From the NCBI RefSeq assembly GCF_954871325.1, contig NC_088777.1, forward strand, positions 8,967,366-9,031,365: a stretch of 64,000 nt of DNA. Reading direction: 5' to 3'. The position numbers and the translations under genes are program-made. Under the pieces are notes generated by a model. That model did no database searches, was not told the origin of the DNA, and worked only from the letters and a program-made list of their open reading frames with translations. This document shows, in pieces, positions 24,020 through 36,589 of the stretch. The stretch's first letter is position 1. Every line of letters starts with the position of its first letter. This DNA comes from Gordionus sp. m RMFG-2023 (taxonomy: Eukaryota; Nematomorpha; Gordioida; Chordodea; Parachordodidae).

Positions 24020-25187
24020 TGTAACAACATACATACCCCTAATATTCTTAGATTATTTTTGGAGAGCCTTTGTTTATTTTTTTTGATTTTATATTTTATA
24101 TGAGAATCTATAATAAAAATTGGTACAAATTAAGAATCGTTCAAAAGGTTTACACATAATTCTCTTAAATTCGTGTGGTAGGCATCTATAAATTCTGAAA
24201 CTAAAATAAGATTTTTTTTAAAAAAAATCGAAAAATAAATTTCTATAAAATGATTTAAAACTGAGAGATTTCGCACTCAGGGGATTATAAAAAATAAACA
24301 TTATTATTTTCCTTTATTAATTATAAGAATTTTGATAAATTTTTAAAATCCAAATATTATTATTTTCTTTTATTTTCGATAATTGATGAATATCAGAAGC
24401 ACGATATCATGTTAAACAACCGGGAAATTTGATAAATATGATAAAAGGATAAAATAGAGAGGCCTTTCATCAATTTGTAAAATATTTTATTCATAATATA
24501 AATTAGAATATTTTAACTGAAGTGTGAGTTAGACCTTTCACTCATAAATCAAAACGTTAGAAGTTTATGTGGTACGATATATATAAAATTTATTTTAATC
24601 ATAAAATTATAGTGGGAATTGATTTATTAAATGCAAAAAAATGCATAAAAGGTCTCTTAAAAACCATAAGAAATCTAAAATTTAATCAAGTGATGAATTA
24701 GATAGGAAAAAAAAGAAAGAAATGTTGGATGAAATATTTCGTGATGATAAGCATATATATATATATACAATGTAAGTGATAAAAATGATTGTTGCTCTAT
24801 ATGACTGGTGATGATAGCTGACCATAAACGCTTGAAGACATGGAAGATTGATTGCAATATTGTTGACTGGCAACTCCGGCTTGGAACGGGGCAGATTTTC
24901 TAATAATTCGGGTAGGGCCATAAAAATAAAATAATTTATACATGTAAATTATATAAATTAATCAGTTGAAAAATAATATAATGAATCCTTTAACATCCAT
25001 TCCTTTTCAAATATTCAATATCTTTTTGAAGCAGCCAATTACAAAATATTGACAAATATATATATAAAGTGGTCAAATTTTGAAAATTCGGTTATAGCTA
25101 AAATTCGGGTAAGGATGCAAAATAACCAAAGATTTAACCAGATCTCTTGTTCTGTTAAAAACTAGGGAAATCATAAGGTAGATATAA

Positions 25188-25365
25188 TATTGTTAACTGG
25201 CTCAATTTAAATTTTGAATCAAGATTTTAGCCAAAATAATATTTCGCAAACCTCGAGATTTTGATAATAGATGTCCAAAACTTTCTGCCATCTATAAACA
25301 AAATCTATAGCGCGGGCTAAAATATTAGGTTATTAGTTTTTAAAAATCGAACCTTTAACAACACA
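25188..25365. repeat. hAT-type MITE, TGTTGTTAAACGG family, copy 4
   Basis: Ends TATTGTTAACTGGCTC and the reverse complement of TGTTGTTAAAGGTTCG. Interior words AATAATATTTCGCAAACCTC, GAGATTTTGATAATAGATGT and TTCTGCCATCTAT belong to the family. No target duplication is left. Confidence 0.65.
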
Positions 25366-26328
25366 TTAATATTTATGGCTAGTCTAGAAATAGTTCAATT
25401 TTTAAAAATTAACGCGATTATATTTGATATATTATTTCTGTTTCTTAAAATATTGCCCCCGACAAATAAAGGATTGACGTAAAAGGGAAATAATTTAATC
25501 TATTATTGAAACATTTTTATTATCGTTTCCTAAATATTTTTTTAAAACATTTTTGATTGAATTTAAAAATAGGTTTAAAATGGGATATAAGCGTAATAAA
25601 TAATTATATTTGAGTAAACCATCTTCCTTCCTCTTTTTTATTAAACTCAGCTTAATAACATCAATCAATTAATATATATTTTTTTTGAGAGTAGGTAGGG
25701 TAAAATTTTCTAGTAAGCTACTCCAATTGAATTAGATACTAATCCTTTTTTAATAAATATAAATAATGAAGATTTGTAAATTATACTATATCCAAATATC
25801 ACTCACTATATTATTAAAGAATCAGATTTAATATGCCAGAAAATTATTTAATTATATTGATCTTGTTTGAAAACTGATAATTATTTCAAGCTGTTAAATG
25901 ATCTATGGGAAATTAAGGGAAAAAAAAATCTTTCTAATATTTGGCTCAGCATTTATTGAAAATGGAGAATAAATTTATCCATAATATTGTGAGACGAATT
26001 TATATATAAAAAATTTTAATAAAAATATGAAAATGAGAAAATGAATATTTACTTATGCTATAAAATTTATAAAAGGTTTAACTTAACTATAAAAAAAAAT
26101 GATTATTATATGAATTATGTAATTTATCCTAAATCATATATTATATTATTTGCAAATTATTTGATATTGTTATTTGTAATCTCACAGAGATCGAAACTTT
26201 TAAATTATTGAATGATAGTTTTGATATTTGCGATAGAGTCTGATTTCTAATCATAATTAGAAAAAATAAAATGCTCTAAAAATGTGTATAATTTAATTTC
26301 TCTTAATTTTCATAGTATTTCGATGTTA

Positions 26329-26452
26329 CTCTGTATTTATAGTCAACGCGAATTGGCGAAGTATACAAAAAAAAATATCATATAAATATAAAATTTTACA
26401 TTCATTTTTGTTCATATTTTTGCACGAATTTTCTATAATTATGAATCCAGGG
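26329..26452. repeat. Palindromic MITE with CCCTG-type ends, copy A
   Basis: A 124-bp imperfect palindrome: CTCTGTATTTATAGTC and the reverse complement of CCCTGGATTCATAATT, followed by GCGAATTGGCGAAGTATAC on the left and a matching inverted arm on the right. TTA flanks both ends. It is related to the copies at 43596 and 53141. Confidence 0.65.
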
Positions 26453-27154
26453 TTAGTGGAACTTTTTAGATTTTAATAGTTTTTTTAAACCATTTTCAAG
26501 AAATTATTACATATTTTTTTTAAAAAATATCCTAATTTTTGTTTTAAAAACTCTTTAATTATTTGAAGTGGAAATGTAAGTGGCAAAAAATAAAATTTCT
26601 AAAATATTTTTAAAACAGATGATTTATTAAATTAACATGTCAATATTTTTGTACATTCATTCATTCTCTAACACATGTGACTTAATGGCCCATTTTGGGA
26701 GTGCATAATTAACTAAAAGCACTCTAAGAGTATTAAGATGTCACTTTTGAATATTCTCTGTAAATGTGCGTATGAATTGATATTTATAAAATTCAAGATA
26801 TAAAAGCTTTCCCAAATTTATCCTGACTTTTTTGCGGATTGAAATATATCGCAAAAATGGTATTTAAATAAATTTTATGTTTTATCTTTATTTTCCAAAG
26901 TCAAATATTTAAATTAGAAATATTTTAATTAAAATGGCGGTTAAGACAATTGTATTATTTTTTAAGGCATAGAAATAGAATAATGTAAAGGTTGAGATAA
27001 CTAAGTTCCAATAATTAATAAATAAGAGAATACTTCTTAGTTTAAGATAATAATTCCATGGTACTTAGCTTACTCAATATTAAATATGATTGCCAATAGC
27101 ACATATTTTATAATTACTTCTTATTTATTTGAGTGGATATATATATATTGATTG

Positions 27155-27378
27155 AATACTTTTATAACATTTTTAGTTATAATAATTAATAAAATACTTT
27201 TATAACATTTTTAGTTATAACAATAAAAGACTTTTATAACATTTTTAGTTATAACAATTAATAAAAGACTTTTATAACATTTTTAGTTATAACAATTAAT
27301 AAAAGACTTTTATAACATGTTTAGTTTTAACAATTAATAGAATACTTTATTTTTAGTTAAAACAATTAATAAAATACC
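27155..27378. repeat. 38-bp minisatellite, about six units
   Basis: Tandem units of 34-38 bases built on ACTTTTATAACATTTTTAGT plus ATAACAATTAATAAA. The middle units (27227-27340) are nearly identical and the edge units diverge, as expected for an array that changes by unequal exchange. There is no spacer pattern of the CRISPR kind. Confidence 0.9.
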
Positions 27379-28319
27379 CTTATTGACATAAATAACAATT
27401 TGAGAGGGAATATCTAAGATAAGATTAGTAAATAACATAAAGATTTCATGTTAATATTGTATTTTATCTAATGAATAAATACTAACTAATCTTTTCAAAA
27501 TTATATATCAAATAAAATAAATTTGTAAATGACAATATTATCTTTATTAAGAGTAGGTCTAAATTGATATTAATAAAGTTTCTTTATTATTAAAATGTTT
27601 AAAAATGATAGTTGGATGGAATTTTCTGAGTAATTTTTCTAAGTTTAATCAATAAAAAATTTTATTTTTTATTAAGGAATTCGATTTATAACAAACTCAT
27701 TGTTATTTTTAAATAGCATAGCTATGTTTCGGTAATTAAATAACATATTTTTAATAATATGGATGAATTTCCGGTTCGTATCTCTAATGCCGAATTTCAG
27801 AAAACAGGCCAAAATATTCATACATTTCATTAATTGACTTTTTTTTAACTGCCATCTACCATCATTTGGAATCTTAATAAATTCGATTGGAAGTGATTAA
27901 AAGATGATGGCTGGATTTTATATAGAAATTTGAGTTTAATAACGCGAAATGCGTCGAAATTTAACAGCTGATCTTGCAAACGGATTTGCGTCAATTGCTT
28001 TATTTCGATTTTAAAATAAACTAGAGATTGGCCCAAAGCCAAACCCATATTCCAGGTTGGGCAACTTATGTAAACTATTTTATAAGCCAAAAAACTTTTA
28101 TAAAAAAATATTAACAAGCTTCGCTATAGTGGGATATATCATTTCTTAATTTTAGATGATCAAATTTAAATGGCAACTATAAAGGTACAAGTTAATATAT
28201 TTAATAGTTATATTATGTCTATTTATTCATTATAAATTAGGGAAATACAGATTCTAAAGCGTATATGGAATGTTATCTAATTATTAAAAGTTACAAATTA
28301 TAATATATTACAGAGTTGT

Positions 28320-30540
28320 TATTCAAACACATATAAAAATACAGTTGTTTTAGAGATGGTAATATATTTTGCTTGACTAATAAAAGTTAAGTGGTTTTTT
28401 TAGTCTGAGCCCGACTCAAATTTTTCAAAAGTTTTAGAACCTGTTTGAAGGGCTATAAGGTCTTTATAGAATTCATTTTAATTTATACAAATAATTTATT
28501 TAAAACATTTACAATAAATAATCTTTAATCTATTCATGTAGAGGTTAATAAAATAATCTTGAATATGAGTATAATTTATTTCTTTAAATAAGTATTTAGA
28601 CAATCTCAATAATGTTTGAGCTTGGGTTGTTAAATTATTTAAAAAACTAGATACCCAAAATTTTTTAAATATTGTCATTTGAGCAAATGCTTTTTTTTAT
28701 ATAAAATTTATAATATTTTATTCTTTTTTATCTATTTCTAGAATGCAATACCAGACCATTATTTTAGTTACAAGATATATTGGACTAGAAATTGAAAATA
28801 AAAAACAAATCTACAGAGATTAATATGATGTATCTAAAACTCAAGAATGATAATGATTTTATTAAATAATTTTATATTGATAACATTACAATTATTATAT
28901 ATAAAAATAAAAAAAAGAAAGTTCTATATATATATATTATCAAATCTTGCTAAATATTTCAATGATTCTTTTTGGTATCTTACAATTCTGTGAGAAACAT
29001 TGTACCAAACAATTTGGAATTGCTAATGTTAAATCAATATAGCTCAGCATGTTTCCAAAATAGTTCTATCCTTAATACCAATAATTTATGAAAAATACAT
29101 CTTATTGACTTAGTTATTTCCTTCAGAGTCTGATGTACTCTGTTCTATACCCAAGCTGGCCATTTTTTATAGTTCTATGACTTTCCTTTTTCATTATGGG
29201 GATCTGGTCCAATGGCGTAGCTACAGGGGTGAAGGGCAGTTCGTGTTTGGACCCCCTTCCCCAAAGCAATTTTTTTTTTAAAGATTATACGTTCTAAACA
29301 CTCAAAAGTGAATTTATATCAAATAAATACCATGAATATTTATATTTTTCTGGTTTTGATGTTTGTGGAATGATATTATATTTATTGAAATTATTTTGGA
29401 TAGTATTATTATAGTCATACAACACTAATTAAAATGATCAATAATTCTAAGACTTTTATATTATAAGAAAAACAAATATGATTTTTAAGATAAACTTGGC
29501 CGAAGGCCTCTTAATGGACCCCCTCTAAGAAAAATTCCTAGCTATGCCACTGGGTCTCACCTTATCTGTTTTGTTTGCCTGACTTACATTATCTTTGTAG
29601 GATTTCAACCAGTGCCACTATGTTTGCTCATACATTATGTCTCCAAGAAATTTTTCAAGTCATTTTCAGAATCTGTTTCAAGCGCCTAAAATTTTTTAAC
29701 TAAATAAAGTTTGTAATTTGTTATAAATTTGGGTTTGTTTTATATTTCCCACCAATAATTATTAATATTCTAGTGATATCTTCCTCAAATAATAATTTGT
29801 TTAATTTTTTTAATGACACTAATGCTGGCTAAAATATTATAAAAATATATTGATAAGCAATAGGGTAAAATAATTGTTATTATTGGGATTTGGTCTCAAT
29901 TTTATTTGTTATAAAAAGAAGTATACAAGATTTACTTCAAACTGACTTACATTAGCCTACAACTTTTAAGATTTATAAATATTTTGAATTTAAAATGACT
30001 TCTTGGCATTCATTTCAAATAATTATTTTTTTTAAAGTTAGATGAATTGATAATGTTGATAAAAGAATGTTTGAAATCAAATCTGTTGCTTGATGAAACA
30101 CATCCTATTATTAATGACAAAGTTGCATTTGACCAGCCTACAATTTCATACTCTTTTAGTTTTAACCTTCTAAAAATGATGAAGTTGATAAAATTGAATT
30201 AGAAATATTAAATTAAACTAAAGGTAATTGCCTTGATACCAGCAATTACATAAATATATCAAAAAAAATTTTCTAAGGAATAACACTATTTTTCCCTCTT
30301 CAGCTCCAGTTGAATGCCTAATTAACTTTGCATACCTTGTCAATAGTCAAAATAGACAGATTGTCAGATAAATTAATGATACTAAAAAATAATGAACTTT
30401 ATAAGATTTTTAATGTAGTTTGATGTATTTTTATTACATTGTTCTAAAATTTTACTCTTATAAATAAAAAAATTTTGTACATATAATTGTAATATACAAC
30501 ATACTATATAAAGAGATATTAAGAGAAATGATTTTAAATA
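28320..30540 (+). mobile_element. Heavily decayed hAT remnant
   Basis: CAGAGTTGTTATTC near 28313-28326 resembles the start of the element at 20893. At 30297-30371 the plus strand reads FPSSAPVECLINFAYLVNSQ, matching the hAT C-terminal 'LPSSAPVERLF' block. At about 30040-30190 another open piece (LDELIMLIKECLKSNLLLDE) lies in the right order and strand. No right end or target duplication was found, so the limits are approximate. A younger short element (29211-29556) sits inside. Confidence 0.45.
29211..29556. repeat. Short non-autonomous hAT-like element, TGGCGTAGCTA ends
   Basis: Left end CAATGGCGTAGCTACAGGGG and right end the reverse complement of CAGTGGCATAGCTAGG, with GGACCCCCTTCCCC and GGACCCCCTCTAAG facing inwards. 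The terminal word is typical of hAT elements. The 8 bases on each side do not match, so the target duplication is lost or the ends were trimmed. The interior is AT-rich and non-coding. Confidence 0.7.
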
Positions 30541-31317
30541 AACTGTTTTGTTTAGCATTATGTCAATTTTTTAAAGTATCAAGATAACTTTTTTCATTTT
30601 TTTTAAAGTGTCTATATCTTTTATCTTTATATAAAATATCAAAAAGATACCGAGTACAAGAAACAAAAGGATCAAGCACCTTTAGGGTTTGTCCAAAGGC
30701 AGCATTTTATTTTTAAAAAAATTAAATAATTATTGAAATTTACGAAATCTAGTTTGGATACATAATGTATAAATGCGGAAATTTTGAAAAATCTATGGAC
30801 TACCCTTAGGGTTAGGGTAAAGTATTTCCGTATTTTCAACTCTGAATAACTGATTATATTAAAAATCTTTATAATTAGACTAAAACAAGATTCAATTATA
30901 TTAAACCTTTATTATTTTGAATCAAAACATATAATATAAATACATTATAAATGTTACGTAGTGCTGTAAAATTTACTACAAAAAAGAAACGCGTTACCGT
31001 TACTCCTTACGTCTGGAAAAAGGAACGCGTTCTTATTCATAATCTTTTTAAAAAGTAACGTGTGTTACTGACTATTCAAAAAAGTAACGGTTTACTCGTT
31101 ACTTTAAAAATTAAATATTATATACAAAAAAAAAATATTTATTTTTTTCCCACAATATATAATATAAATAAAATTTTACAAAAAATTTATATAAGATTAG
31201 ATCATTTTATAAAAAAAAAATTCATATATATATTTATAATATAAATAAAATTATATAAAAATAATATATAATATAACATATTTTTGTAACTATTTTTTTT
31301 ATTTATTTATAGCAACA

Positions 31318-31432
31318 ATTGATTTCAAAATTTTGATCAGACAAAGAAGAGCGCTTATTGCTCAATACAGCTTTCGCCATGCTAAACACGTGTTCAATTG
31401 GCGCAGAGAATGGGATAATTATATTATATTTA
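31318..31432 (-). pseudogene. hAT transposase C-terminal domain of the outer element
   Basis: Minus-strand reading gives PFSAPIEHVFSMAKAVLSNK followed by RSSLSDQNFE, then a stop. This matches the hAT 'SSAP.ERVFS.A...LS.KR..L' block. It is too short for a long open frame and is separated from the rest of the transposase by worn sequence and the inner insertion. Confidence 0.75.
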
Positions 31433-32259
31433 ATAAACAAAAATTTTAATTAGGTGAATTTATTAACAATATTTAAAGAATTATCTTAATTTAGCTTAGT
31501 AGATCATCTTCAAAGGATCTTCATTCATTTTCTCATCAAAATATTAATCTTTATCATAAAATATTCTGGTATGTGTGTTGGATGTCTGCTCTTTCTTTAT
31601 CGAGATCTTTACTCAAACTGGAAATAAGTTCCAGCATTCTTCCTTTGTTGACCTCTAATTTTATCCAGGGCCAGTCCAATTTAAATAGCGGACGGTTAAT
31701 TGCTTATATTTTAATCATGATTAAGCTTTTCAAAATATTATAAAAGAATACTTTTTTTAATGGTTATTTTTTAATATCCATGATTTAATAATCTATTATT
31801 AAAGTAATGTTTAAAATAATAATATATTAATTCATCTTTTTTTCATATACTTTTTTTAAAAGTTTGAACTGCTGGATATTGAGGTTAAAATATTTGCGTT
31901 GAGACATAATTTACATTTACAAAGTGTAGACATCGTACCCTTAATTTTCTTTATTGGTGCAAAATATGTTTGAATTGAGGCCATAGAAGGGATAAATCAT
32001 CTTCATCTGAAGAAGTAAGCACTATGGATATTATATTCTTAAAATAAATTATAAAATAAAATAACAATATTATTATTAACATTTACTTTGAATTTTGATT
32101 GAATATTAATTAGATTAACATTCAAATGAAAATTTAACAACGAGAATTCAAAATAAAAATGAAGAAATGGTGGTTGATATGAATTAAATACTCAGCTTAA
32201 ATTATTTCAGTGGCGTATCCAGGATTTTCTTATAAGAGGGGAGGGAGGGGGGAAATTTT

Positions 32260-32324
32260 GGGGGCTTCGCCCCCAAACCGCTTTACCTGGCCTTCGGCCA
32301 GTTTTCCCCCGGTCTTCGGCCGGG
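32260..32324. repeat. Three consecutive perfect hairpins in a hAT end
   Basis: GGGGGCTTCGCCCCC (32260-32274), CTGGCCTTCGGCCAG (32287-32301) and CCCGGTCTTCGGCCGGG (32308-32324) are self-complementary stems closed around CTTCG-type loops. They lie in the left subterminal region of the element at 32208-34356. Confidence 0.9.
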
Positions 32325-32675
32325 TCTTATGTTTTAGCTATTCTATTAAATTAATTATTTACTAATTCTTGCTTATGGATATTACAAGCCTATTTTTTAT
32401 TATTTCAAGTTAGGTATATTATTTAATAAAGTTTTTTTAAATGTAAAGTTGAAATAAAGTGTAATGTCATTTTTTTTATAAAATTTGCTTTAAAAACTAG
32501 CCTCAGCTTAAATTCTCATACAATATAAGTAGAATATAATTTTTTTATTGAAAATACTAATAGTAGTGTGTATAAAATATTGACTAGAAAATAATTAAAT
32601 TAACAAGTTTTTTTAAACTTCTTATCAAATACAATATTTTACAAAATATTTTCTATATAATGTGATTTTTAATTT

Positions 32676-32972
32676 TCATGGGAATATTGCCAATTCATCA
32701 AGAATTTTGTTTGTCGTTGAAACCAAATCTCTGTGGATATTTAACAGAGCTAACCCATTTAGCCGAGATTCAGTACTTCGTAAATATGTTTTCAACCTTC
32801 TCAAGTTGGAAAAAGTCCTTTCATTCATACATGTTGTAATAGGCAAACAAGCAAGAATATAAAACAACTTCAAAATATTAGGAAATTGAGCCAAGGTTTC
32901 TTTACACCGATTGAGCGCATCAATAGCATGCTCAGGTAAAATAGCCAAATGTAGTAAATATTTATACCACAA
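32676..32972 (-). pseudogene. hAT transposase C-terminal dimerisation domain
   Basis: The 98-codon open piece reads through FYILACLPITTCMNERTFS, NLRRLKTYLRSTESRLNGLA and LLNIHRDLVSTTN. This is the hAT dimerisation domain, essentially unbroken, ending in the usual 'LNIHRD' helix. It is the best preserved transposase domain in the window. Confidence 0.92.
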
Positions 32973-33069
32973 TTCGAATTCACTGATTAAATTTATTTCA
33001 GTATCAATCTCATAAGAATAAAATTTTGCTAAATATTTAATTTTACCAATAGTGGTATTATAATAAGAA

Positions 33070-33242
33070 TGTACATTAAACTGAAAATAAATTAAAATGA
33101 ACGTAAATTAAATGGACGTAAATTAAAATGAAAATAAATTAAATTGAAAGTATCTTAAAATTCAAAGTATCTTTACCTTTATTAATTGTATAATTTCTTT
33201 GTCTCTTCCCTTTATTAATTGTATAATTTCTTTGTCTCTTCT
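33070..33242. repeat. Short tandem repeats inside the inner hAT
   Basis: Several 18-19-base units of the form AACGTAAATTAAA (33070-33150) are followed by a 33-base direct repeat (33177-33209 and 33210-33242; CTTTATTAATTGTATAATTT then CTTTGTCTCTT). They divide the two surviving transposase blocks. Confidence 0.85.
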
Positions 33243-33485
33243 TTAATTTACTACACACTATTAATTAATATATTTTCTTGGTTTCTTCAATAATTTATAT
33301 ATCTTTATTAAAATTTCATCTTCTTAAACAAAAAACAAATTAATGAAAATCCTTTTCCTTTGTTGCCACTGTATTCCTTTTCACAAAAATCAACAAAATA
33401 CATGGCTAACAACAGGTTTATAATATATATATTATAATAATTAATTTTATCATTTTAATACAATTATAAATAATAATTTAAAATA

Positions 33486-33812
33486 TTACAACACATTAGA
33501 AAACGAAGAAGGATCTTTGGATAATAAAACTTGAAGATTGCTAAAGACTTGTTTTTTATCTAAAAAACGTGCTTTTATTTGCGATAAAAAAGTATCTAAG
33601 AATGGGATGAAAATGGATATTTTATAATATTCTTCAGGTGAGCATATATTTATTTTACATCTCAATAATGGCCTAGGTGCTAGACGAGGTTTAATTAGTG
33701 TTATATCATAAAATTTAGCCTCCGATTCAACGTCTAGATAAATATTATGAAAATAATTATCTACATTCATTCTTATTGTATCTACTACCTGTTCATATAT
33801 ATTTTCCGCCAA
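33486..33812 (-). pseudogene. hAT transposase central fragment
   Basis: This 108-codon minus-strand piece carries PRLAPRPLLRCKIN and EEYYKISIFIPFLDTFLSQI followed by KARFLDKK. In this hAT branch the segment 'R..R.....N....EYY...IFIPFLD..L.QL..RF' lies between the DDE core and the C-terminal domain. It is upstream of and collinear with 32676-32972. Confidence 0.85.
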
Positions 33813-35422
33813 ATCAATAACCTGAACTAAATCTAAATTTGGTTTTTGTTAATTTCTACAAAGTAGTGAGCTAAAAATAATATATTTATTGATGCAACTA
33901 GCAGCAATGATAAACTCTGATTGATCAATTGAATTCAATAATGATATCGCTTCTGACGACACATTATTTTTTTTCGTGCTCAGCCTTATTTAACTTTTAT
34001 ATTTCTATTTCTTCTGTTCTACAAAATGGAAGTAAAAATGAAAAATATTTAAAAAATTATAGATATTTATTAATAATTAAAATATTATTAAAAATAGTTA
34101 TTAATTCTAACTCACTAATAATTTTGAATTTAATAAAATAAATATATATAATAATAAAATAAATTATCGTTTGATTTCAATCTCTTTGACTAGATATTTT
34201 TCCATTTTATTAATATTTTTGAATAATATGTTGGAAAATTGATATTCAAATATTTGTAAAATTTTGATTAGGAGGGGGGGGGGGTAAATTTTTATTATCT
34301 TAAAATGATATTTATGAAAACAGTCAAATTTGCGATCCCCATTGGTTATGCGCCTGAATTATTTATATTAAAAAATAAATAAAAGTAATTTTATAGTGTA
34401 ATAAAATATGTTTTTATTTTTATAATATTTTTTAAGAAAAAATTTAAAGTAACGAATAACGTCTTGGTTACCTTTACTCAAAAAAGAAACGCGTTACCGT
34501 TACTCGTTACCTCTAAAAGAAGGTAACGAATAGCGTTCCTTTTCTTCAAAAAAGGTAACGACATTACTTTGTTGACGTTACTTTACAGCACTAAATGTAT
34601 ATATAATAAAATTATATATATATAAAATTAAAAAATAAATAATATGTGTAAAAAGGATTAAAAAAGTTAGGTTGGATAATGTAATTCGATTTATATTGCT
34701 TTTATCTATTCTTTTTTTAAATGGATATAAAAAAAATAACAAACAATATCTAGACTCATTCGTAAAACCATAAGATTCAAAAATATTTAGAATCGATTAA
34801 AAAGGCACCTAGCTATATAGATGTAATTGATCATTGATTTAGAACTCCAAAACCGTTTATGTTATAGTTTTTATTAATACTATAACTAATTCTGTTTAGT
34901 ACCTAGAAAATTGATTAATAAATAACAATTAGGCAAAAAAAAGGTATTGGGAAATTCAAATATTTAAATTTTTGTTCTAGCTTCCTTCCAAATCCTGAAA
35001 TATTTCTTATTTTGTCAATCATGCTTTTTGTTTAAACTCTACCAAATAAGGCTTAGCATTAAAACGTATTAAATACGCATCAATTATTGATAGAAATTCC
35101 AGAATTAATGATTACATAAGGTTGGCTAAAATACTCTTAAGGCATTATATTAAGATTTTTATTTTGCTGATAATTCGGTTATAATTTAGAAACTGATTGA
35201 AGATATAACATAAATTTTAGTGTAAATCAGATATTTAAAACCTCTATATTTTCTGTCTGGCATGATGCCAATTTTTTCTTATTTTACCAATCAAATGTTT
35301 TAAACATCAAAAACATTTTTACTTTTAAAATTATAATTATATAAATATGCAAATTTCGGAGGGGAGTGGGCTTCACTTTCCCAAATCCCCCCTTTGACTA
35401 TTCCTAGGATTATGAATAAATA

Positions 35423-35590
35423 ATCAGTGTTAAACGGCTCGATTTGATATTTTATTCAGAAATATATTACGCAAGCCTGACGACTTTGCTTAAAGATAGC
35501 ACAAACATTTGGACATTTATTAGTGAAATTTCGAGACTTAGGCAATATTTTTCTGCCTAAAATATTGAGTTAGCCGTTTTTAAAATTACT
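35423..35590. repeat. hAT-type MITE, TGTTGTTAAACGG family, copy 5
   Basis: It begins CAGTGTTAAACGGCTCGATT and ends near GAGTTAGCCGTTTTT. The inner words ACGCAAGCCTGACGACTTTG, CATTTGGACAT and CGAGACTTAGGCAATATTT are shared with the copy at 51177. End positions are approximate. Confidence 0.7.
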
Positions 35591-35649
35591 TAGAATAATT
35601 TGGTAAAAAAAATTTTTTTAAAAAATGTTTATATTCAACATACAGGTAT

Positions 35650-35833
35650 CAGTAGCGTTATGTGGGGTGGGGGCTCAAGCGACCTGAAAAATTTGGATAG
35701 CCTCTGAAATTTTTAATTTTTTTGGAAAATGCTTTAAAAAAGATCATTTCGATAATGTTTCCCAGAAAAGGTCATTTTAAAAATATTTCCTAAAAAGGTA
35801 ATAATTTTGTATTTTTTATACTTGAGGCTCCTG
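35650..35833. repeat. Short element with three internal repeats, copy 1
   Basis: It begins CAGTAGCGTTATGTGGGG and ends GAGGCTCCTG. The interior has three imperfect 30-base units (AAGATCATTTCGATAATG, AAGGTCATTTTAAAAATA, AAGGTAATAATTTTG). Architecture and terminal words match 48013-48242. No target duplication is left. Confidence 0.6.
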
Positions 35834-36570
35834 ATATGAGAGGGATATGAACGAAAAAACTTGTTCGGTTCAGTTTTAGGTTCAGGATGTTAAAGTTCCA
35901 AAAAGATAATAATATCGGTTGGATTTTAAAACCCGTTCGAACCGATTCTAACTAATATTCAATTTATTGTTAATATTTAAAACAATTACGATATCATAAA
36001 GTTCGATGCGGACATTTAGAGGCAGTTTAGGACCACTTAATATAATTTTTAACTGTTTGGGTTGTGATCTGTAAATAAGCGGTAATGCTGGTTTAACGGT
36101 ACGGCTTGTGCTTGGTTTGGATCACTGATAAAACGGACAAAATATCTAACCAGGGCACCCAACCTATAATAAGGTCTACATTAAAAAAAATCAAATTATT
36201 TTATTTTATTTTTGCAAAATATAAGTTCCACTTCCAGACTGTTCATTATTTGAACAAGTGCTATTTATTGCAAACAATAAATTTTATCTTAATTATATAT
36301 ATATTTTTAATAGAAAACAGAAAAACAATTACTTTATCAAATAATATAATATAATATACAAATTACAAATACAATATAATAATTATATATTTTATAAAAT
36401 ATCTATAAATATTCATATTTTATTATTATTAAAATATCGAGTTTAGGTAAATATAGCGCAGTATAGAGGGATAGAAAATATGCTCTAAAACAATTTAATA
36501 AAATTTTGAATGAAGATAAATATAACATTTCAGTATTGGGTGATGACTTGTTTTATATAAAAATCTCCTA

Positions 36571-36589
36571 CCCCCCCCCCCCCCCCCCC
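36571..36589. repeat. C19 homopolymer
   Basis: Nineteen consecutive C residues on the plus strand. Shorter C or G runs of 9-13 occur at 42291-42302, 46263-46273 and 50423-50435. Such runs mostly mark worn hAT ends here and may be miscounted in assembly. Confidence 0.9.

Larger units (their letters stand above)
24020..28315. other. AT-rich intergenic stretch
   Basis: No confident gene. It holds MITE copies at 25188-25365 and 26329-26452, a minisatellite at 27155-27378 and a weak coding-like patch on the minus strand at 24820-24921. An open frame on the minus strand at 27845-28117 has no recognisable motif and is not called. Confidence 0.5.
32208..34356 (-). mobile_element. hAT DNA transposon inserted in another hAT
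   Basis: Ends CAGTGGCGTATCCAGGATTT and the reverse complement of CAGGCGCATAACCAATGGGG are flanked by an exact 8-bp duplication AATTATTT (32200-32207 and 34357-34364). The minus-strand transposase survives in two blocks: 33486-33812 (the RPRxxxR...EEYYKISIFIPFLDTFL region) and 32676-32972 (NERTFSNLRRLKTYLRST, RLNGLALLNIHRD). These blocks mark the ZMYM/'52 kDa repressor'-like hAT branch. A small tandem-repeat tract (33070-33240) separates them. The N-terminal half is missing or unrecognisable. Confidence 0.92.
30959..34594 (-). mobile_element. Outer hAT element of a nested pair
   Basis: The terminal repeats are TAGTGCTGTAAA (30959) and TTTACAGCACTA (ending 34594). Both subterminal regions are dense in GTAACG/CGTTAC words (30985-31105 and 34447-34580). 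On the minus strand at 31318-31432 it encodes IIIPFSAPIEHVFSMAKAVL, the hAT dimerisation block. At about 31560-31670 it encodes EVNKGRMLELISSLSKDLDK. A second hAT (32208-34356) has landed inside. Flanks AATGTTAC and AATGTATA agree only partly. The transposase is broken. Confidence 0.82.

Noticed and set aside
27155-27378. CRISPR-like array
   Set aside because: Units are contiguous and no unique spacers separate them; this is a eukaryotic minisatellite.
28496-28678. Minus-strand 60-codon protein
   Set aside because: Low complexity, no motif, and it falls in a worn hAT region.
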